Part shown: piece after piece, positions 22,636-30,865 of the stretch | Position numbering within the stretch: position 1 is the first letter of the stretch | How the letters are laid out: every line of letters starts with the position of its first letter | From: Marinoscillum luteum | Lineage (GTDB): Bacteria; Bacteroidota; Bacteroidia; Cytophagales; Cyclobacteriaceae | Assembly: GCF_044005705.1 (NCBI RefSeq) | Contig: NZ_JBIPKE010000012.1 | Span: 248,001 to 312,000 of the forward strand | Reading direction: 5' to 3' | DNA length: 64,000 bases | Notes under the pieces: generated by a model | Seen by the model: only the letters and a program-made list of their open reading frames with translations | Database searches by the model: none | Told to the model about the DNA's origin: nothing | Program-made: the position numbers and the translations under genes

Positions 22636-23745
22636 TTAGTTGATAGAGGAGTGTTGGGCAGCCTCCAGGGACTTGAGTAAAACAATAAGGGATGGATTAA
22701 ATATCGACCCGTAATAATAATTTTCGGCCATCACGCAGACCACCATTTGCTGGTCGGGTATGATGTACAGGTTTTGGCCTGCTTCGCCAGAGAGAAAGTA
22801 GGTATTTCGCACCTGAGACAGGTATCTGCTAAGGAAATCTTCTGTAAATATCCACCAGCCATATCCCACACTGTAGTCCAATGAGGTTTGGACTTTGGTG
22901 GTGGTGACCTCTAGTATCCATTCACGATCTATCAGCCGCTGCTTATTCACCCAGCGCCCCTCCTGTAGGACCAGGTAGCCGATCTTCGCAAAATCCAGAG
23001 TGGTCATTTTGAGTCCGTTGGCGCAGTTGAGGGTGCCGTCAGGGGAGGTTTCCCACTGGTAGCCGGTGATATTAAGTGGCTCTAACAGATGGGTATTAAT
23101 GTACTCTTCCAGTTGGCCGGTGGGCAGTACATTTTGAATAATTCTAGCAATGACCAGTCCCATGCCCGTGTTGATAACAAATCTCAGACCAGGGTCTGCC
23201 TCCAGTGATTTACCAAGAATGTATGCGGGCCAGTCACTTGTACTACGCATTTTTTGAAAATCACTATCGCCTCTTTGGATGTTGACATGAGGCTCATTCC
23301 AGCTGATGCCTGATTTATGTGTCAGGAGGTGCCTGATCGTGATTTCACGCTTCTTGGGACTGTTAGAGAAGATCGCTTCATATTCTGGTAGGTATGAGTA
23401 GATCGGATCATCCAGACTTTGAATATATCCGTCTTTAAGGATTTGATCCAAAAGCAATACGATGATTGAGAACGCAGACTTACCTATCGGCTTGAGTTGA
23501 TTACGGGCAGAGAAGTTGTAGTAATTTTCAAAAACCAGTTGATCATTTTTGAGGATGATCAGCCCGGTGACCAGGTTGTGGTCTCCTGCTATCAATGCTT
23601 CATTGAGGGCATACAAGGCATCAGCATCAAGGCCTACCTCAGCCGGCTGGCTATACTTCCAGATGTTTTGATCCTTAGGTAGGTCATCTCCCAGATAGCA
23701 TCCAGAAAGTGCAAGAAAAATACCTAAGACGTAGAATTTATTCAT
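22636..23745 (-). CDS. Beta-lactamase-family (serine hydrolase) homologue lacking catalytic Ser and Tyr
   Basis: This 369-residue lipoprotein-like protein has an N-terminal signal with Cys near residue 16 (LALSGCYLGDD). The fold of PF00144 is clear: SLDDPIYSYLPEY, ITIRHLLTHKSGISWNEP, PGLRFVINTGMGLVIARII, and late LSGEAGQNLYIIPDQQMVV. However, the S-x-x-K motif reads P-I-G-K, and the Tyr of F-x-Y-N-T-G is Ile, so both main catalytic residues are gone. It is therefore probably a binding or sensing protein rather than a hydrolase. It is in one operon with the sigma factor downstream (TAAATG) and the outer-membrane protein upstream (4-bp overlap). Confidence 0.85.
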   Translation of the reverse strand: MNKFYVLGIFLALSGCYLGDDLPKDQNIWKYSQPAEVGLDADALYALNEALIAGDHNLVTGLIILKNDQLVFENYYNFSARNQLKPIGKSAFSIIVLLLDQILKDGYIQSLDDPIYSYLPEYEAIFSNSPKKREITIRHLLTHKSGISWNEPHVNIQRGDSDFQKMRSTSDWPAYILGKSLEADPGLRFVINTGMGLVIARIIQNVLPTGQLEEYINTHLLEPLNITGYQWETSPDGTLNCANGLKMTTLDFAKIGYLVLQEGRWVNKQRLIDREWILEVTTTKVQTSLDYSVGYGWWIFTEDFLSRYLSQVRNTYFLSGEAGQNLYIIPDQQMVVCVMAENYYYGSIFNPSLIVLLKSLEAAQHSSIN

Positions 23746-24353
23746 TTGAAGTATCCTGCCTTTAAACCGAAACCAGCGGTGAACCCCGAAAATTCCCCTG
23801 AGTCTGTGCCAGTCAGAGAAAGATTGTAGATTTTCCGATAGCCAGAAGTTATAAAAAGTTTGAGATACCTGAAAGGTACCCCACTTATCTGGATTTCGGG
23901 TTTGATCAAATCAAACTCATCTCTGGAAAAATCAGCCCGGGAGTCTGTACGTTCCCAGATCATGTCTCCATGTCCATAGTTGAGTCTTATATCAAGTTCG
24001 AACTGATTTATACGTAAAACCTGCATGCCGAGATAGCCTCCGCCAAACATATATTCAAGTTTAAAGCTGTTGGGGAAAACAAGGGTCTTTTCATAATTCC
24101 CCTTGAAAGTACTGAGGAATACACCTCCGGAAACCCTGCGATAGGAGAGCCCAAATCCGATTTGATCACAGGCGTACGGCCCGCCGGGCCCCGGGGTAAC
24201 TTCTATCAGCGGTTCCAAATAAAGGCCATATTGATAAAGTGCCTGATCATGGTATCTGGCAGTGTCCGCAGTATTCAGGGTGTCCAGACTTCTTTCCTGG
24301 GCAAATAGCCTGGCCATGGTACATGTAAGGAGGATGATAAAGACTATTCGCAT
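23742..24353 (-). CDS. Outer-membrane beta-barrel-like protein, 203 residues
   Basis: First gene of the ECF operon. A signal peptide (about 1-19, MRIVFIILLTCTMARLFAQ) precedes alternating hydrophobic/aromatic strands rich in Gly and Tyr (GFGLSYRRVSGGVF, LEYMFGGGYLGMQV, FTAGFGLKAGYFK), consistent with a small eight-strand-like barrel. It ends with the aromatic residue pair YFK. No family name can be given with confidence. It overlaps the serine-hydrolase-like gene by 4 bp, so the two are translationally coupled. Confidence 0.75.
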   Translation of the reverse strand: MRIVFIILLTCTMARLFAQERSLDTLNTADTARYHDQALYQYGLYLEPLIEVTPGPGGPYACDQIGFGLSYRRVSGGVFLSTFKGNYEKTLVFPNSFKLEYMFGGGYLGMQVLRINQFELDIRLNYGHGDMIWERTDSRADFSRDEFDLIKPEIQISGVPFRYLKLFITSGYRKIYNLSLTGTDSGEFSGFTAGFGLKAGYFK

Positions 24354-24463
24354 ATACTATGAAGCTGGCGGCTTAGCGTACCGTAAACTTACCTTTTTGA
24401 ATATTTTTTTGTAGCGATGCAACCTTATTAATTTACTCAAGTCCTTTGTACGAAAATTGTTTA

Positions 24464-25027
24464 ATGGGATTGGAAGCTTCAACCGTCAACCTACATTTTG
24501 AGATCATAGAGAGATGCCGTCATGGAGATGAGGCTGCGCAGTATGAACTGTACAGGCTCTACTCAAAGGCGATGTTTAATACTGCATTTAGAATATGTGG
24601 GGCCAGAGAGGAAGCGGAGGATGTGCTGCAGGAGTCCTTTTTGAGTGCATTTAAACACATTGCTTCTTACAGAGCCGAAGCTTCATTCGGAGCCTGGCTG
24701 AAGAGAATAGTGGTGAACAAGGCCCTCTCGGCCCTGAAGAAAAACGCCAGAGAGGCCCTGATGCTGGAAGAGGTAGTGGATGAGCACCAGTATGAAGTTC
24801 AGAACAACGATACACCCGCGACCATCGACGTGGATCGGGTAAGAATGGCAGTGATGGAGCTGCCCACAGGATTCAGAAGTGTGTTGTCGCTCTATTTATT
24901 CGAAGGGTACGACCACAAGGAGATTAGTGAGATATTGGGGATTTCCGAGTCTACATCCAAAACCCAATATAAAAGAGCGAAAGATAAATTGAGATCACTA
25001 TTAGAAAAGGAGGTAAGCCATGGATGA
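24464..25027 (+). CDS. ECF RNA polymerase sigma factor
   Basis: The ATG at 24464 gives 187 residues; an in-frame TTG six codons earlier is less likely. Region 2 (about 25-90, LYRLYSKAMFNTAFRICGAREEAEDVLQESFLSAFKHI) and region 4 (about 125-180, LPTGFRSVLSLYLFEGYDHKEISEILGISESTSKTQYKRAKDKLR) are complete. It is divergent from the FecI-type operon and overlaps by 8 bp a membrane protein likely to be its anti-sigma factor. This is a different ECF class from the one at 22.1-22.6 kb, with no FecR. Confidence 0.92.
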   Translation: MGLEASTVNLHFEIIERCRHGDEAAQYELYRLYSKAMFNTAFRICGAREEAEDVLQESFLSAFKHIASYRAEASFGAWLKRIVVNKALSALKKNAREALMLEEVVDEHQYEVQNNDTPATIDVDRVRMAVMELPTGFRSVLSLYLFEGYDHKEISEILGISESTSKTQYKRAKDKLRSLLEKEVSHG

Positions 25028-25544
25028 TCAGTTAGAAAGATTCATTTCAGAAAATAGGGCCGCTTTTGATCAGGAGGAACCCTCACCCCAGGTGTGGAGC
25101 GAAATCTCCAGAAAACAACGGCGCCCTGGTATCTGGGTGGGATGGTGGAAGGTGGCAGCGATCTGCTTTCTTATTTCCACAGTTTACCTGATTGTAGACC
25201 GGCATCAGTCTGATGGAGGTGCTATACTTGAGCCTGGGGATGAGCTTGCGGAATTTGCCTTGGTGGAGGACTATTATACCTCCATGATTGCCCAGCGAAA
25301 ATCCCAGCTCGCTGAATTATCCGATTCCGAACTGCGTAGAAATTTCCTTCTGGAAATACAGCGGTTGGATGATCGGTATGCTGAGCTAAAAGAAACCTAT
25401 ACCGCTCAGAATGCCAGTGTGATGCTGTCAGATGCCATGATTAACAACCTGAAGCTGAGAATAGATATTCTGGATCAGCAACTAAGAATTTTGAAAGAAC
25501 TAAAAGACCAAGAAAATGAGAATGTATCCCAAATTGAAATTTGA
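25020..25544 (+). CDS. Single-pass membrane protein, probable anti-sigma factor
   Basis: The 174-residue protein has a soluble acidic N-terminus (1-38), one TM helix (about 41-59) and a long charged, coiled-coil-like periplasmic part (about 80-170). The topology and the 8-bp overlap with the sigma gene fit an anti-sigma factor, but no zinc-binding HxxxCxxC motif is present, so this rests on context. It overlaps the DUF4097 gene by 29 bp. Confidence 0.7.
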   Translation: MDDQLERFISENRAAFDQEEPSPQVWSEISRKQRRPGIWVGWWKVAAICFLISTVYLIVDRHQSDGGAILEPGDELAEFALVEDYYTSMIAQRKSQLAELSDSELRRNFLLEIQRLDDRYAELKETYTAQNASVMLSDAMINNLKLRIDILDQQLRILKELKDQENENVSQIEI

Positions 25545-26571
25545 GCTAATGGCGTTGTTGTTACTGTGCACCTATTACGGGTATTCAGGTGTGCTGGAGG
25601 AGAAGAAGCAAGTGATAGAGAAGTCATATGACGTCACCGAAAAGACCGCTTTTGAAGCGACCAATCAATTCGGAGATGTGCATGTAAACACCTGGGACCA
25701 GAAGAAACTCAAAGTGGTGGTGGAGATCACTGCCAATGGGAAAAGTGAGGAACGTGCACAGAAGATGCTGGACAGGATCAGTATTCAGATTGTGACCAAG
25801 GGAAGTCTCATCTCATTTGTCACAGCCATGGATGGCAATATGAATGCAAAAGGAGATGAGTCATTCAGGATAGACTACACTGTAAACCTCCCGGCTGGCA
25901 ATAAAGTGGCTGTGACCAACAAATTTGGAGATATCTATCTGGGTAACCGGACTGGTGATGTCGACCTGGACCTGAGCTATGGAAACCTGAAGGCGGAAGA
26001 CATTCAGGGGTATCTGGAACTTGAGCTCTCGTTTGGGAAGGGATTTCTTGGTAACACGGGCAAGTCTCACATCGAGGTGAAATATTCTGAGCTGGATATG
26101 GGGAACGCCACTAGCATAGAGATGGAACAACAGTTTTCGGATGTGGAGATCGGTGATGTAGATGAATTGGAGATTGAGAGTAAGTATGGCGCTGTGACCC
26201 TGGGCACTGTAGGGGTAGTGGACTCTGATGTGCAGTTCTCCGGATTCAAAATAGAACGATTGCTCAAGAGTCTGTATATGGAAGCCAACTACGTGTCGGA
26301 GTTCGAAATCAAGAGTCTGAGTAAGGATTTCACAAAAGTGTCTTTTTTTGGAAAGTTCAGCACGATCAACATCCGCCTGGAAGAGGGATTGAAGGCTGAC
26401 CTGGAGGCTGAGTTTAGTTTTTCCAATATGAATTCCAGTATTTCAAACATGGAAACCTATTACAGGGTAAAAGAAGATCACAGAAGTGAATACAAAGCGA
26501 GAATAGGTGGGGGTGATCCTAATAAAAAGATCATTGTGAAGTCGAGCTATGGTGATCTGCGGCTCAGGTGA
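25516..26571 (+). CDS. DUF4097 (putative adhesin) domain protein
   Basis: The 351-residue secreted protein has a signal peptide (about 8-26, LMALLLLCTYYGYSG) and repeated beta-helix-like turns of the form 'NKFGDIYLGNRTGDVDLDLSYG', typical of DUF4097. In Bacteroidota this family often stands behind ECF sigma/anti-sigma pairs, as here, and is thought to monitor or modify the envelope; the role is not established. Two possible ATGs lie at 25516 and 25522. Confidence 0.82.
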   Translation: MRMYPKLKFELMALLLLCTYYGYSGVLEEKKQVIEKSYDVTEKTAFEATNQFGDVHVNTWDQKKLKVVVEITANGKSEERAQKMLDRISIQIVTKGSLISFVTAMDGNMNAKGDESFRIDYTVNLPAGNKVAVTNKFGDIYLGNRTGDVDLDLSYGNLKAEDIQGYLELELSFGKGFLGNTGKSHIEVKYSELDMGNATSIEMEQQFSDVEIGDVDELEIESKYGAVTLGTVGVVDSDVQFSGFKIERLLKSLYMEANYVSEFEIKSLSKDFTKVSFFGKFSTINIRLEEGLKADLEAEFSFSNMNSSISNMETYYRVKEDHRSEYKARIGGGDPNKKIIVKSSYGDLRLR

Positions 26572-26576
26572 TTTCC

Positions 26577-27287
26577 TCAGAAAAGGCCCGTGAGCTCGAA
26601 GTTCTCTTTGGTAGAGTCTTTGATTTTGCCACCCTCACATTTAATCACACGCGCAGGAAATTTTTGAAGAAGGTGATGGTTGTGCGTGGCCATCACCACT
26701 GAGGTGCCGCTTTTGTTGATCTCGAGGAAGAGCTTCATGATGCCGTCAGAGACCTCTGGGTCGAGATTTCCTGTGGGCTCATCAGCAAATAGGATCTGGG
26801 GCTCATTGATCAGCGCACGGGCGATTACCACACGCTGCTGTTCACCACCACTCAACTGATGGGGCATTTTGGAAGATACAGAGCCCAGTCCTACACGCAT
26901 TAGCACCTCGGCCAGCCGGCTCTTCATTTTCGACTTTTCTTTCCACCCGGTAGCTTTCATGACAAAGTACAGATTCTCTGCCACGCTCCGGTCATAAAAG
27001 AGCTCAAAGTCCTGAAAAATAATGCCGATTTTCCTTCGTAGATAGGGGACATCAGAGGATTTGATTCCTCTGATGTCATATCCCACTACTTTAATATCTC
27101 CCAATCTGAGTGGCAGATCGCCGTACAGCGTTTTCAGGAGTGAAGATTTACCACTGCCTGTTCTTCCTACCAGATATAAAAACTCACCCTTGCCAATATC
27201 AAACGTGATCTCACTCAGTACCGTGGCATGATCCTGAAAGATGTTGGCATTCCTGATGGAAACAATGGGTTCGTCTGAGAAGGACAT
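26577..27287 (-). CDS. ftsE: FtsE-like ABC transporter ATPase
   Basis: I prefer the ATG at 27285-27287 (236 residues), 4 bp after the upstream gene's stop; a start 45 bp earlier would overlap that gene. Motifs: Walker A GRTGSGKSS (about 37-45), Q-loop IIFQDFELFYDRSVAENLYF, signature LSGGEQQRVVIARAL, Walker B ILFADEPTGNLDPE and H-loop ATHNHHLL. FtsE works with FtsX to activate peptidoglycan hydrolases at the divisome. No ftsX is adjacent, so the symbol is by similarity only. Confidence 0.83.
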   Translation of the reverse strand: MSFSDEPIVSIRNANIFQDHATVLSEITFDIGKGEFLYLVGRTGSGKSSLLKTLYGDLPLRLGDIKVVGYDIRGIKSSDVPYLRRKIGIIFQDFELFYDRSVAENLYFVMKATGWKEKSKMKSRLAEVLMRVGLGSVSSKMPHQLSGGEQQRVVIARALINEPQILFADEPTGNLDPEVSDGIMKLFLEINKSGTSVVMATHNHHLLQKFPARVIKCEGGKIKDSTKENFELTGLF

Positions 27288-27291
27288 AATG

Positions 27292-27495
27292 TTAGATTTC
27301 CAATTTTTGAAGCTTTCCGAAAGGGAGCTCATCGATTACCGCTTTGAGCTCCGCTTCTTTCCCCTCCAATCCAAATTTCTCCAGTTTCTGAAGGGGTCTG
27401 TCAGCCCTGAAATAGGCAATGAGTACAAATTTGTCATCTCGTAGTTGGATGTAGTCCGGAATCTTGGCCTTCCCCTTTACTTTAATGATATACAT
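27292..27495 (-). CDS. Conserved small hypothetical protein, about 67 residues
   Basis: From the ATG at 27493-27495 the peptide reads MYIIKVKGKAKIPDYIQLRD followed by an FVLIAYFRADRP segment and a helical C-terminus. An ATG eight codons upstream (27519) is also possible. It is placed between the aldolase and the ftsE-like gene with close spacing on both sides. The mixed beta/alpha pattern and absence of low complexity argue for a real protein. Function unknown. Confidence 0.65.
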   Translation of the reverse strand: MYIIKVKGKAKIPDYIQLRDDKFVLIAYFRADRPLQKLEKFGLEGKEAELKAVIDELPFGKLQKLEI

Positions 27496-27536
27496 GGTAG
27501 CAGCACATACGTTCATCATCCAACTATCAGATGTGC

Positions 27537-28193
27537 TTACTTGTTGCCTTTTTTGTAATCGGCGAGGAATTTTTCCAGGCCACTGTCAGTCAAAGGATGC
27601 TTTAGCAAGCCAGTGATGACAGATAGGGGACAAGTGACTACATCCGCACCGATTTCGGCACATTGGATCAGGTGCATGTTATGTCTTACAGATGCAGCAA
27701 GCACCTCAGTTTCAAATTCGTAATTGTCAAAGATCTGAACGATCTGCTCAATCAATGTGAGGCCATCAAACCCAATATCGTCCAATCTGCCGATGAAAGG
27801 AGAGATGTAGCTGGCACCAGCTTTGGCTGCTAATATGGCCTGACCTGCGCTGAAAATCAAGGTGCAATTGGTTCGGACCCCCTCATCTGTAAGGGCCTTG
27901 ATTGCTTTTACTCCGTCTTTGATCATCGGGATTTTCACCACGATCTTATCATCAATTTTGGCCAGCTCTTTACCTTCTTTGAGCATAGCTTCATACTCAG
28001 TAGAGATCACTTCAGCGCTTACATTGTCATCTACTATGTTGCAGATGTCTTTGTAGTGTTTCAATATATTGTCCTTACCTGTGATTCCTTCCTTGGCCAT
28101 CAAAGATGGATTGGTGGTCACACCATCCAATACGCCCAGGTCATAGGCTTCCTGAATCTCATCAAGGTTTGCTGTGTCTATGAAAAATTTCAT
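27537..28193 (-). CDS. fsa: Fructose-6-phosphate aldolase / transaldolase-like protein
   Basis: The 218-residue TIM-barrel of the short transaldolase subfamily opens MKFFIDTANLDEIQEAYDLGVLDGVTTNPSL. The Schiff-base lysine lies in KIVVKIPM (about residue 85-88), and CTLIFSAGQAILAAKAGASYISPFIGRLDD is the phosphate-binding region. At about 218 residues it fits FSA/TalC rather than the roughly 320-residue classical transaldolase. Whether it acts as aldolase or as the cell's transaldolase in the pentose phosphate pathway cannot be decided from motifs alone. Confidence 0.9.
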   Translation of the reverse strand: MKFFIDTANLDEIQEAYDLGVLDGVTTNPSLMAKEGITGKDNILKHYKDICNIVDDNVSAEVISTEYEAMLKEGKELAKIDDKIVVKIPMIKDGVKAIKALTDEGVRTNCTLIFSAGQAILAAKAGASYISPFIGRLDDIGFDGLTLIEQIVQIFDNYEFETEVLAASVRHNMHLIQCAEIGADVVTCPLSVITGLLKHPLTDSGLEKFLADYKKGNK

Positions 28194-28261
28194 GTGTTCT
28201 TTTCTGTTTGTATGATTAAAAAATATGACTTAAAATTAGGACAATGTGGGGAAACAAAAAA

Positions 28262-28352
28262 GGCAAACGAAATGTCGCACCGCTACAACCGCCTACCCTT
28301 GCTACCTTCCGGTCCTGGGGGATTCAGCAGGAGCTGGTCGCATCCGTTTGCC
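28262..28352 (-). ncRNA. ffs: Signal recognition particle RNA (small 4.5S type)
   Basis: In minus-strand sense the RNA begins GGCAAACG (28352-28345) and ends CGTTTGCC (28269-28262), a perfect closing stem. The conserved domain IV lies between, with ACCGGAAGGTAGCAAGG as SRP54/Ffh-binding loop. A run of T follows immediately on the minus strand (TTTTTTGTTTCCC), acting as terminator. The -7 box TACCTTTG ends 6 bp before the first base. Length about 91 nt. Confidence 0.93.
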
Positions 28353-28358
28353 AGGTTG

Positions 28359-28366
28359 CAAAGGTA
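28359..28366 (-). promoter_or_regulatory. -7 box of the SRP RNA
   Basis: Minus-strand TACCTTTG matches TAnnTTTG and lies 6 bp before the inferred 5' end of the RNA, which supports both calls. It also calibrates box-to-transcript distance for other genes in this window. Confidence 0.65.
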
Positions 28367-28391
28367 ACAAAGAAATGCCCTTAAGATGAAA

Positions 28392-28583
28392 TTATAATTC
28401 AGAAATAGATCGATATTCTTCGCTATGATAGTCGCCACCTGCTCTATCTGGCTCAGCATCATTATCCAGGCTTTCATTATCCTCCTCCAAATCAGAGAAA
28501 TAGCTATCCGGCACGTCATCGTACTCCATATAGTCCTGAGCATCTATGTCATTTTCTCTCATGTTAAATCTCATTTGATTCAC
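28392..28583 (-). CDS. Small acidic protein, up to 63 residues, unknown
   Basis: The frame is strongly acidic (many Asp/Glu, e.g. YSDLEE-like stretch and DNESLDNDAEPD) and has no cysteines. Internal starts (MRFN, MREN) could shorten it. It sits between bTHX and the SRP RNA and reads toward the latter. It may be a real disordered protein, but composition alone does not prove coding, and no homologue is known to me. Confidence 0.4.
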   Translation of the reverse strand: MNQMRFNMRENDIDAQDYMEYDDVPDSYFSDLEEDNESLDNDAEPDRAGGDYHSEEYRSISEL

Positions 28584-28711
28584 TGGCTAAATTATCCACA
28601 AGCACGCTTAAAGAAATCACTGGGTAGGTTATCTCTTGTTTAGAAGATTGTTATGTTAAAACTTTCCGAATAGGATTTCAGATGTAACCTTCTCAAATGC
28701 GTGGATAATGT

Positions 28712-28743
28712 TTGTATTACTACGCGTAAGGGGTGTATTTTTG
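28712..28743 (+). promoter_or_regulatory. Promoter of the bTHX gene
   Basis: TTG (28712-28714), a 21-bp spacer and TATTTTTG (28736-28743) match the Bacteroidota consensus. The start codon is 31 bp downstream of the box. Confidence 0.65.
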
Positions 28744-28774
28744 TGAAGTTTTATACTTCAAACTCAATAAGAAT

Positions 28775-28894
28775 ATGGGAAAAGGAGATAGAAAAACACG
28801 CAGAGGTAAAATAGCCAAAGGAACCTATGGTGTCAGAAGACCCAAGAACACAACCGGGAAAGCTGAAGCACCAAAAAAAGGCAAGAAAAAGTAA
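28775..28894 (+). CDS. 30S ribosomal protein THX (bTHX)
   Basis: A 39-residue, extremely basic peptide: MGKGDRKTRRGKIAKGTYG, then VRRPKNTTGK, then a lysine-rich tail. The GKGD-KTRRGKI-KGTYG pattern is that of bTHX (Thx), a small 30S subunit protein that sits in a cavity of 16S rRNA. Below usual ORF length limits, but start, stop, promoter spacing and composition agree. Confidence 0.92.
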   Translation: MGKGDRKTRRGKIAKGTYGVRRPKNTTGKAEAPKKGKKK

Positions 28895-28987
28895 CACAGG
28901 CCGTTTAAGTGTGATTGGGCATTAACCCCGGCATTTCCACGGATTATTCCAGAAACATTGTTGGGGCCCTGCGAGGTGGTATATTTT

Positions 28988-29683
28988 ATGAGAAAAATTC
29001 TGATCATTCTGTTAATAGTAACTGCCGGACAGGGAGCGTATGCCCAGGTGAAGGGGTTTGTGGGGCTGAAAGGTGGAGGACATCTGAGTACCGCGTATAT
29101 CGAACATACGATCTATAACACCTTTATGAATACCGGGTTCATTCCCGGTTATCAGGGTGGATTGATGCTTAAATTATTCACGAATAGGTCCAGTACCTCA
29201 TTTCTCAATGCCGGACTGCAATCTGGCCTGGCTTATGAGCAGAAGGGGTGGAAGCAAACTTTTGCTACAGATGAACCCACTTACCATATCAAGATGTCTT
29301 ACCTCAATTTTCCGGTGGAGGCCATGGCCTATGCGGGAAAAGGCAATACTAAGTTTTTCTTTACATTAGGGATGTTTACCGAGTGGCTCGTCAATGTGGA
29401 GAAAGATCCTGATCCCGATCCTGACAACATGGGGACTGGTGTGGAGTTTTATACCTATGAGGAAAACCGCGACCGAACCTTTGGGTATGGAGTGCGATTA
29501 TCTCTGGGTGTGCAGCATGAATTTCCTTTTGGGGCCATTCACCTAGATGGGTTTATCTCCTATAGTGTGAGCAGTCTTATGAAAACGGAGGATTTAGATA
29601 ACCGCCTCCCGGATCTCAGTAATCATTATCTGGCTGGTTTTACCGTTGCCTACATGATTCCTTTCGGGAAGATGGATTTTTAG
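28988..29683 (+). CDS. Outer-membrane beta-barrel protein (PorT-like family)
   Basis: From the ATG at 28988 there are 231 residues; an in-frame TTG ten codons earlier would extend past the signal peptide. The signal peptide (about 1-19) ends GAYAQ. Alternating strands with GLKGGGHLSTAYI, LQSGLAYEQKGW, LNFPVEAMAYAG and LAGFTVAYMIPFGKMDF at the C-terminus fit the outer membrane beta-barrel family PF13568. Cargo or role unknown. The alkB-like gene follows after 34 bp. Confidence 0.83.
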   Translation: MRKILIILLIVTAGQGAYAQVKGFVGLKGGGHLSTAYIEHTIYNTFMNTGFIPGYQGGLMLKLFTNRSSTSFLNAGLQSGLAYEQKGWKQTFATDEPTYHIKMSYLNFPVEAMAYAGKGNTKFFFTLGMFTEWLVNVEKDPDPDPDNMGTGVEFYTYEENRDRTFGYGVRLSLGVQHEFPFGAIHLDGFISYSVSSLMKTEDLDNRLPDLSNHYLAGFTVAYMIPFGKMDF

Positions 29684-29717
29684 GGTAACTTTCTGTACCC
29701 AAAAACCCATCATTATC

Positions 29718-30758
29718 ATGAACCTCGGAGCCCTCAAGTACCTCAGTGTACTTTCCTTGCCTGTTCTGGCTTATTTCTCATTTCATAGTACGGGGTGGCT
29801 GACCTTTTTGCCCTTGCTGGAGGCTTTTATGATCATTCCGATCCTTGAGCTTTTTTTTAAGCCAGACCCTGATAATTTCTCGGAGGTAGAGGAACAGAAG
29901 CGATTGGAAAATCCTATTTATGATCTTTTAGTTTATCTGGTGGTGCCTATACAACTAGCCTGCGTGTGGTGGTTTCTTGAGTCCATGACTCAATCGGTAG
30001 AGCTATTGACCAGGATAGGAAGAATCACCGCCATGGGGATGCTCTGTGGGGTGATGGGGATCAATGTGGCCCATGAATTGGGACACAGGAAGCGAAAGTA
30101 TGAGCAACAAATGTCTAAACTGTTGCTGCTGACCTCACTGTACATGCATTTTTTCATCGAACACAACAGAGGTCATCACAAGCATGTGTCTACCGCTGAA
30201 GACCCCTCGTCTGCGCGATTGGGAGAGTCTTTATATGCTTTTTGGATCCGATCGGTGGTGCTATCCTACCTCTCCGCATGGAAGTTGGAAGCTGGCAGGC
30301 TGAGAAAGAAAGGTCAGCGTACCTTTTCGATACATAACGAAATGCTCCAATTTCAGGTGCTCCAATTAACATTCCTACTTGTGGTTGGTTATGTATATGG
30401 GTGGGCAGTAATGCTGTATTATGTTCTTGCAGCGATCATGGGCTTTCTATTGCTGGAGACCGTCAATTACATTGAGCATTACGGACTGTCCAGGAATAAA
30501 ACCGATCGAGGCTATGAACGTGTGATGCCGGCTCATTCATGGAATTCTGATCATCTGGTAGGTCGAATTATGCTTTTTGAGCTTTCACGACACTCTGATC
30601 ATCATTACATAGCCAGCAGAAAATACCAGGTGCTGAGACATATGGATGAAAGCCCCCAAATGCCAACGGGGTATCCGGGTATGATGTTGATGGCCACAGT
30701 GCCTCCATTGTGGTTTTACGTGATGGATAGTAGAATAGGGGAGTATCGCAATGATTGA
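29718..30758 (+). CDS. alkB: Alkane 1-monooxygenase (AlkB-type membrane di-iron hydroxylase)
   Basis: The 346-residue protein has about six TM helices and the AlkB histidine boxes: HELGHRK (about 115-121), HNRGHHKHV (about 149-157, followed by STAEDPSSARLGES) and HSDHHY (about 296-301). The NYIEHYGL element (about 255-262) is also present. The enzyme inserts O2-derived oxygen at terminal carbons of alkanes or related chains and needs a rubredoxin, which is not encoded nearby. Natural substrate could also be an endogenous lipid. Confidence 0.92.
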   Translation: MNLGALKYLSVLSLPVLAYFSFHSTGWLTFLPLLEAFMIIPILELFFKPDPDNFSEVEEQKRLENPIYDLLVYLVVPIQLACVWWFLESMTQSVELLTRIGRITAMGMLCGVMGINVAHELGHRKRKYEQQMSKLLLLTSLYMHFFIEHNRGHHKHVSTAEDPSSARLGESLYAFWIRSVVLSYLSAWKLEAGRLRKKGQRTFSIHNEMLQFQVLQLTFLLVVGYVYGWAVMLYYVLAAIMGFLLLETVNYIEHYGLSRNKTDRGYERVMPAHSWNSDHLVGRIMLFELSRHSDHHYIASRKYQVLRHMDESPQMPTGYPGMMLMATVPPLWFYVMDSRIGEYRND

Positions 30759-30790
30759 TTGATAATATTATTAAATCATTAAAAATAGTG

Positions 30791-30830
30791 AATATTATTT
30801 GAATTTAGTTCAATAATATTTCTAATTTTG
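30791..30830 (+). promoter_or_regulatory. Promoter with overlapping palindrome
   Basis: TTG (30799-30801), 21 bp, TAATTTTG (30823-30830) is a full Bacteroidota promoter for the gene at 30866. The inverted repeat AATATTATTTGAA / TTCAATAATATT (30791-30820, one base missing in the right arm) covers the -33 element and spacer, so binding there would block RNA polymerase. Confidence 0.55.
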
Positions 30831-30865
30831 TATGAAATCATTAAAACCGTTTAAAAGTAATCAAA

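Noticed and set aside
28679..28690. Single TGTAAC half-site upstream of bTHX
   Set aside because: There is no matching GTTACA arm at 4 bp, so it does not fit the operator.
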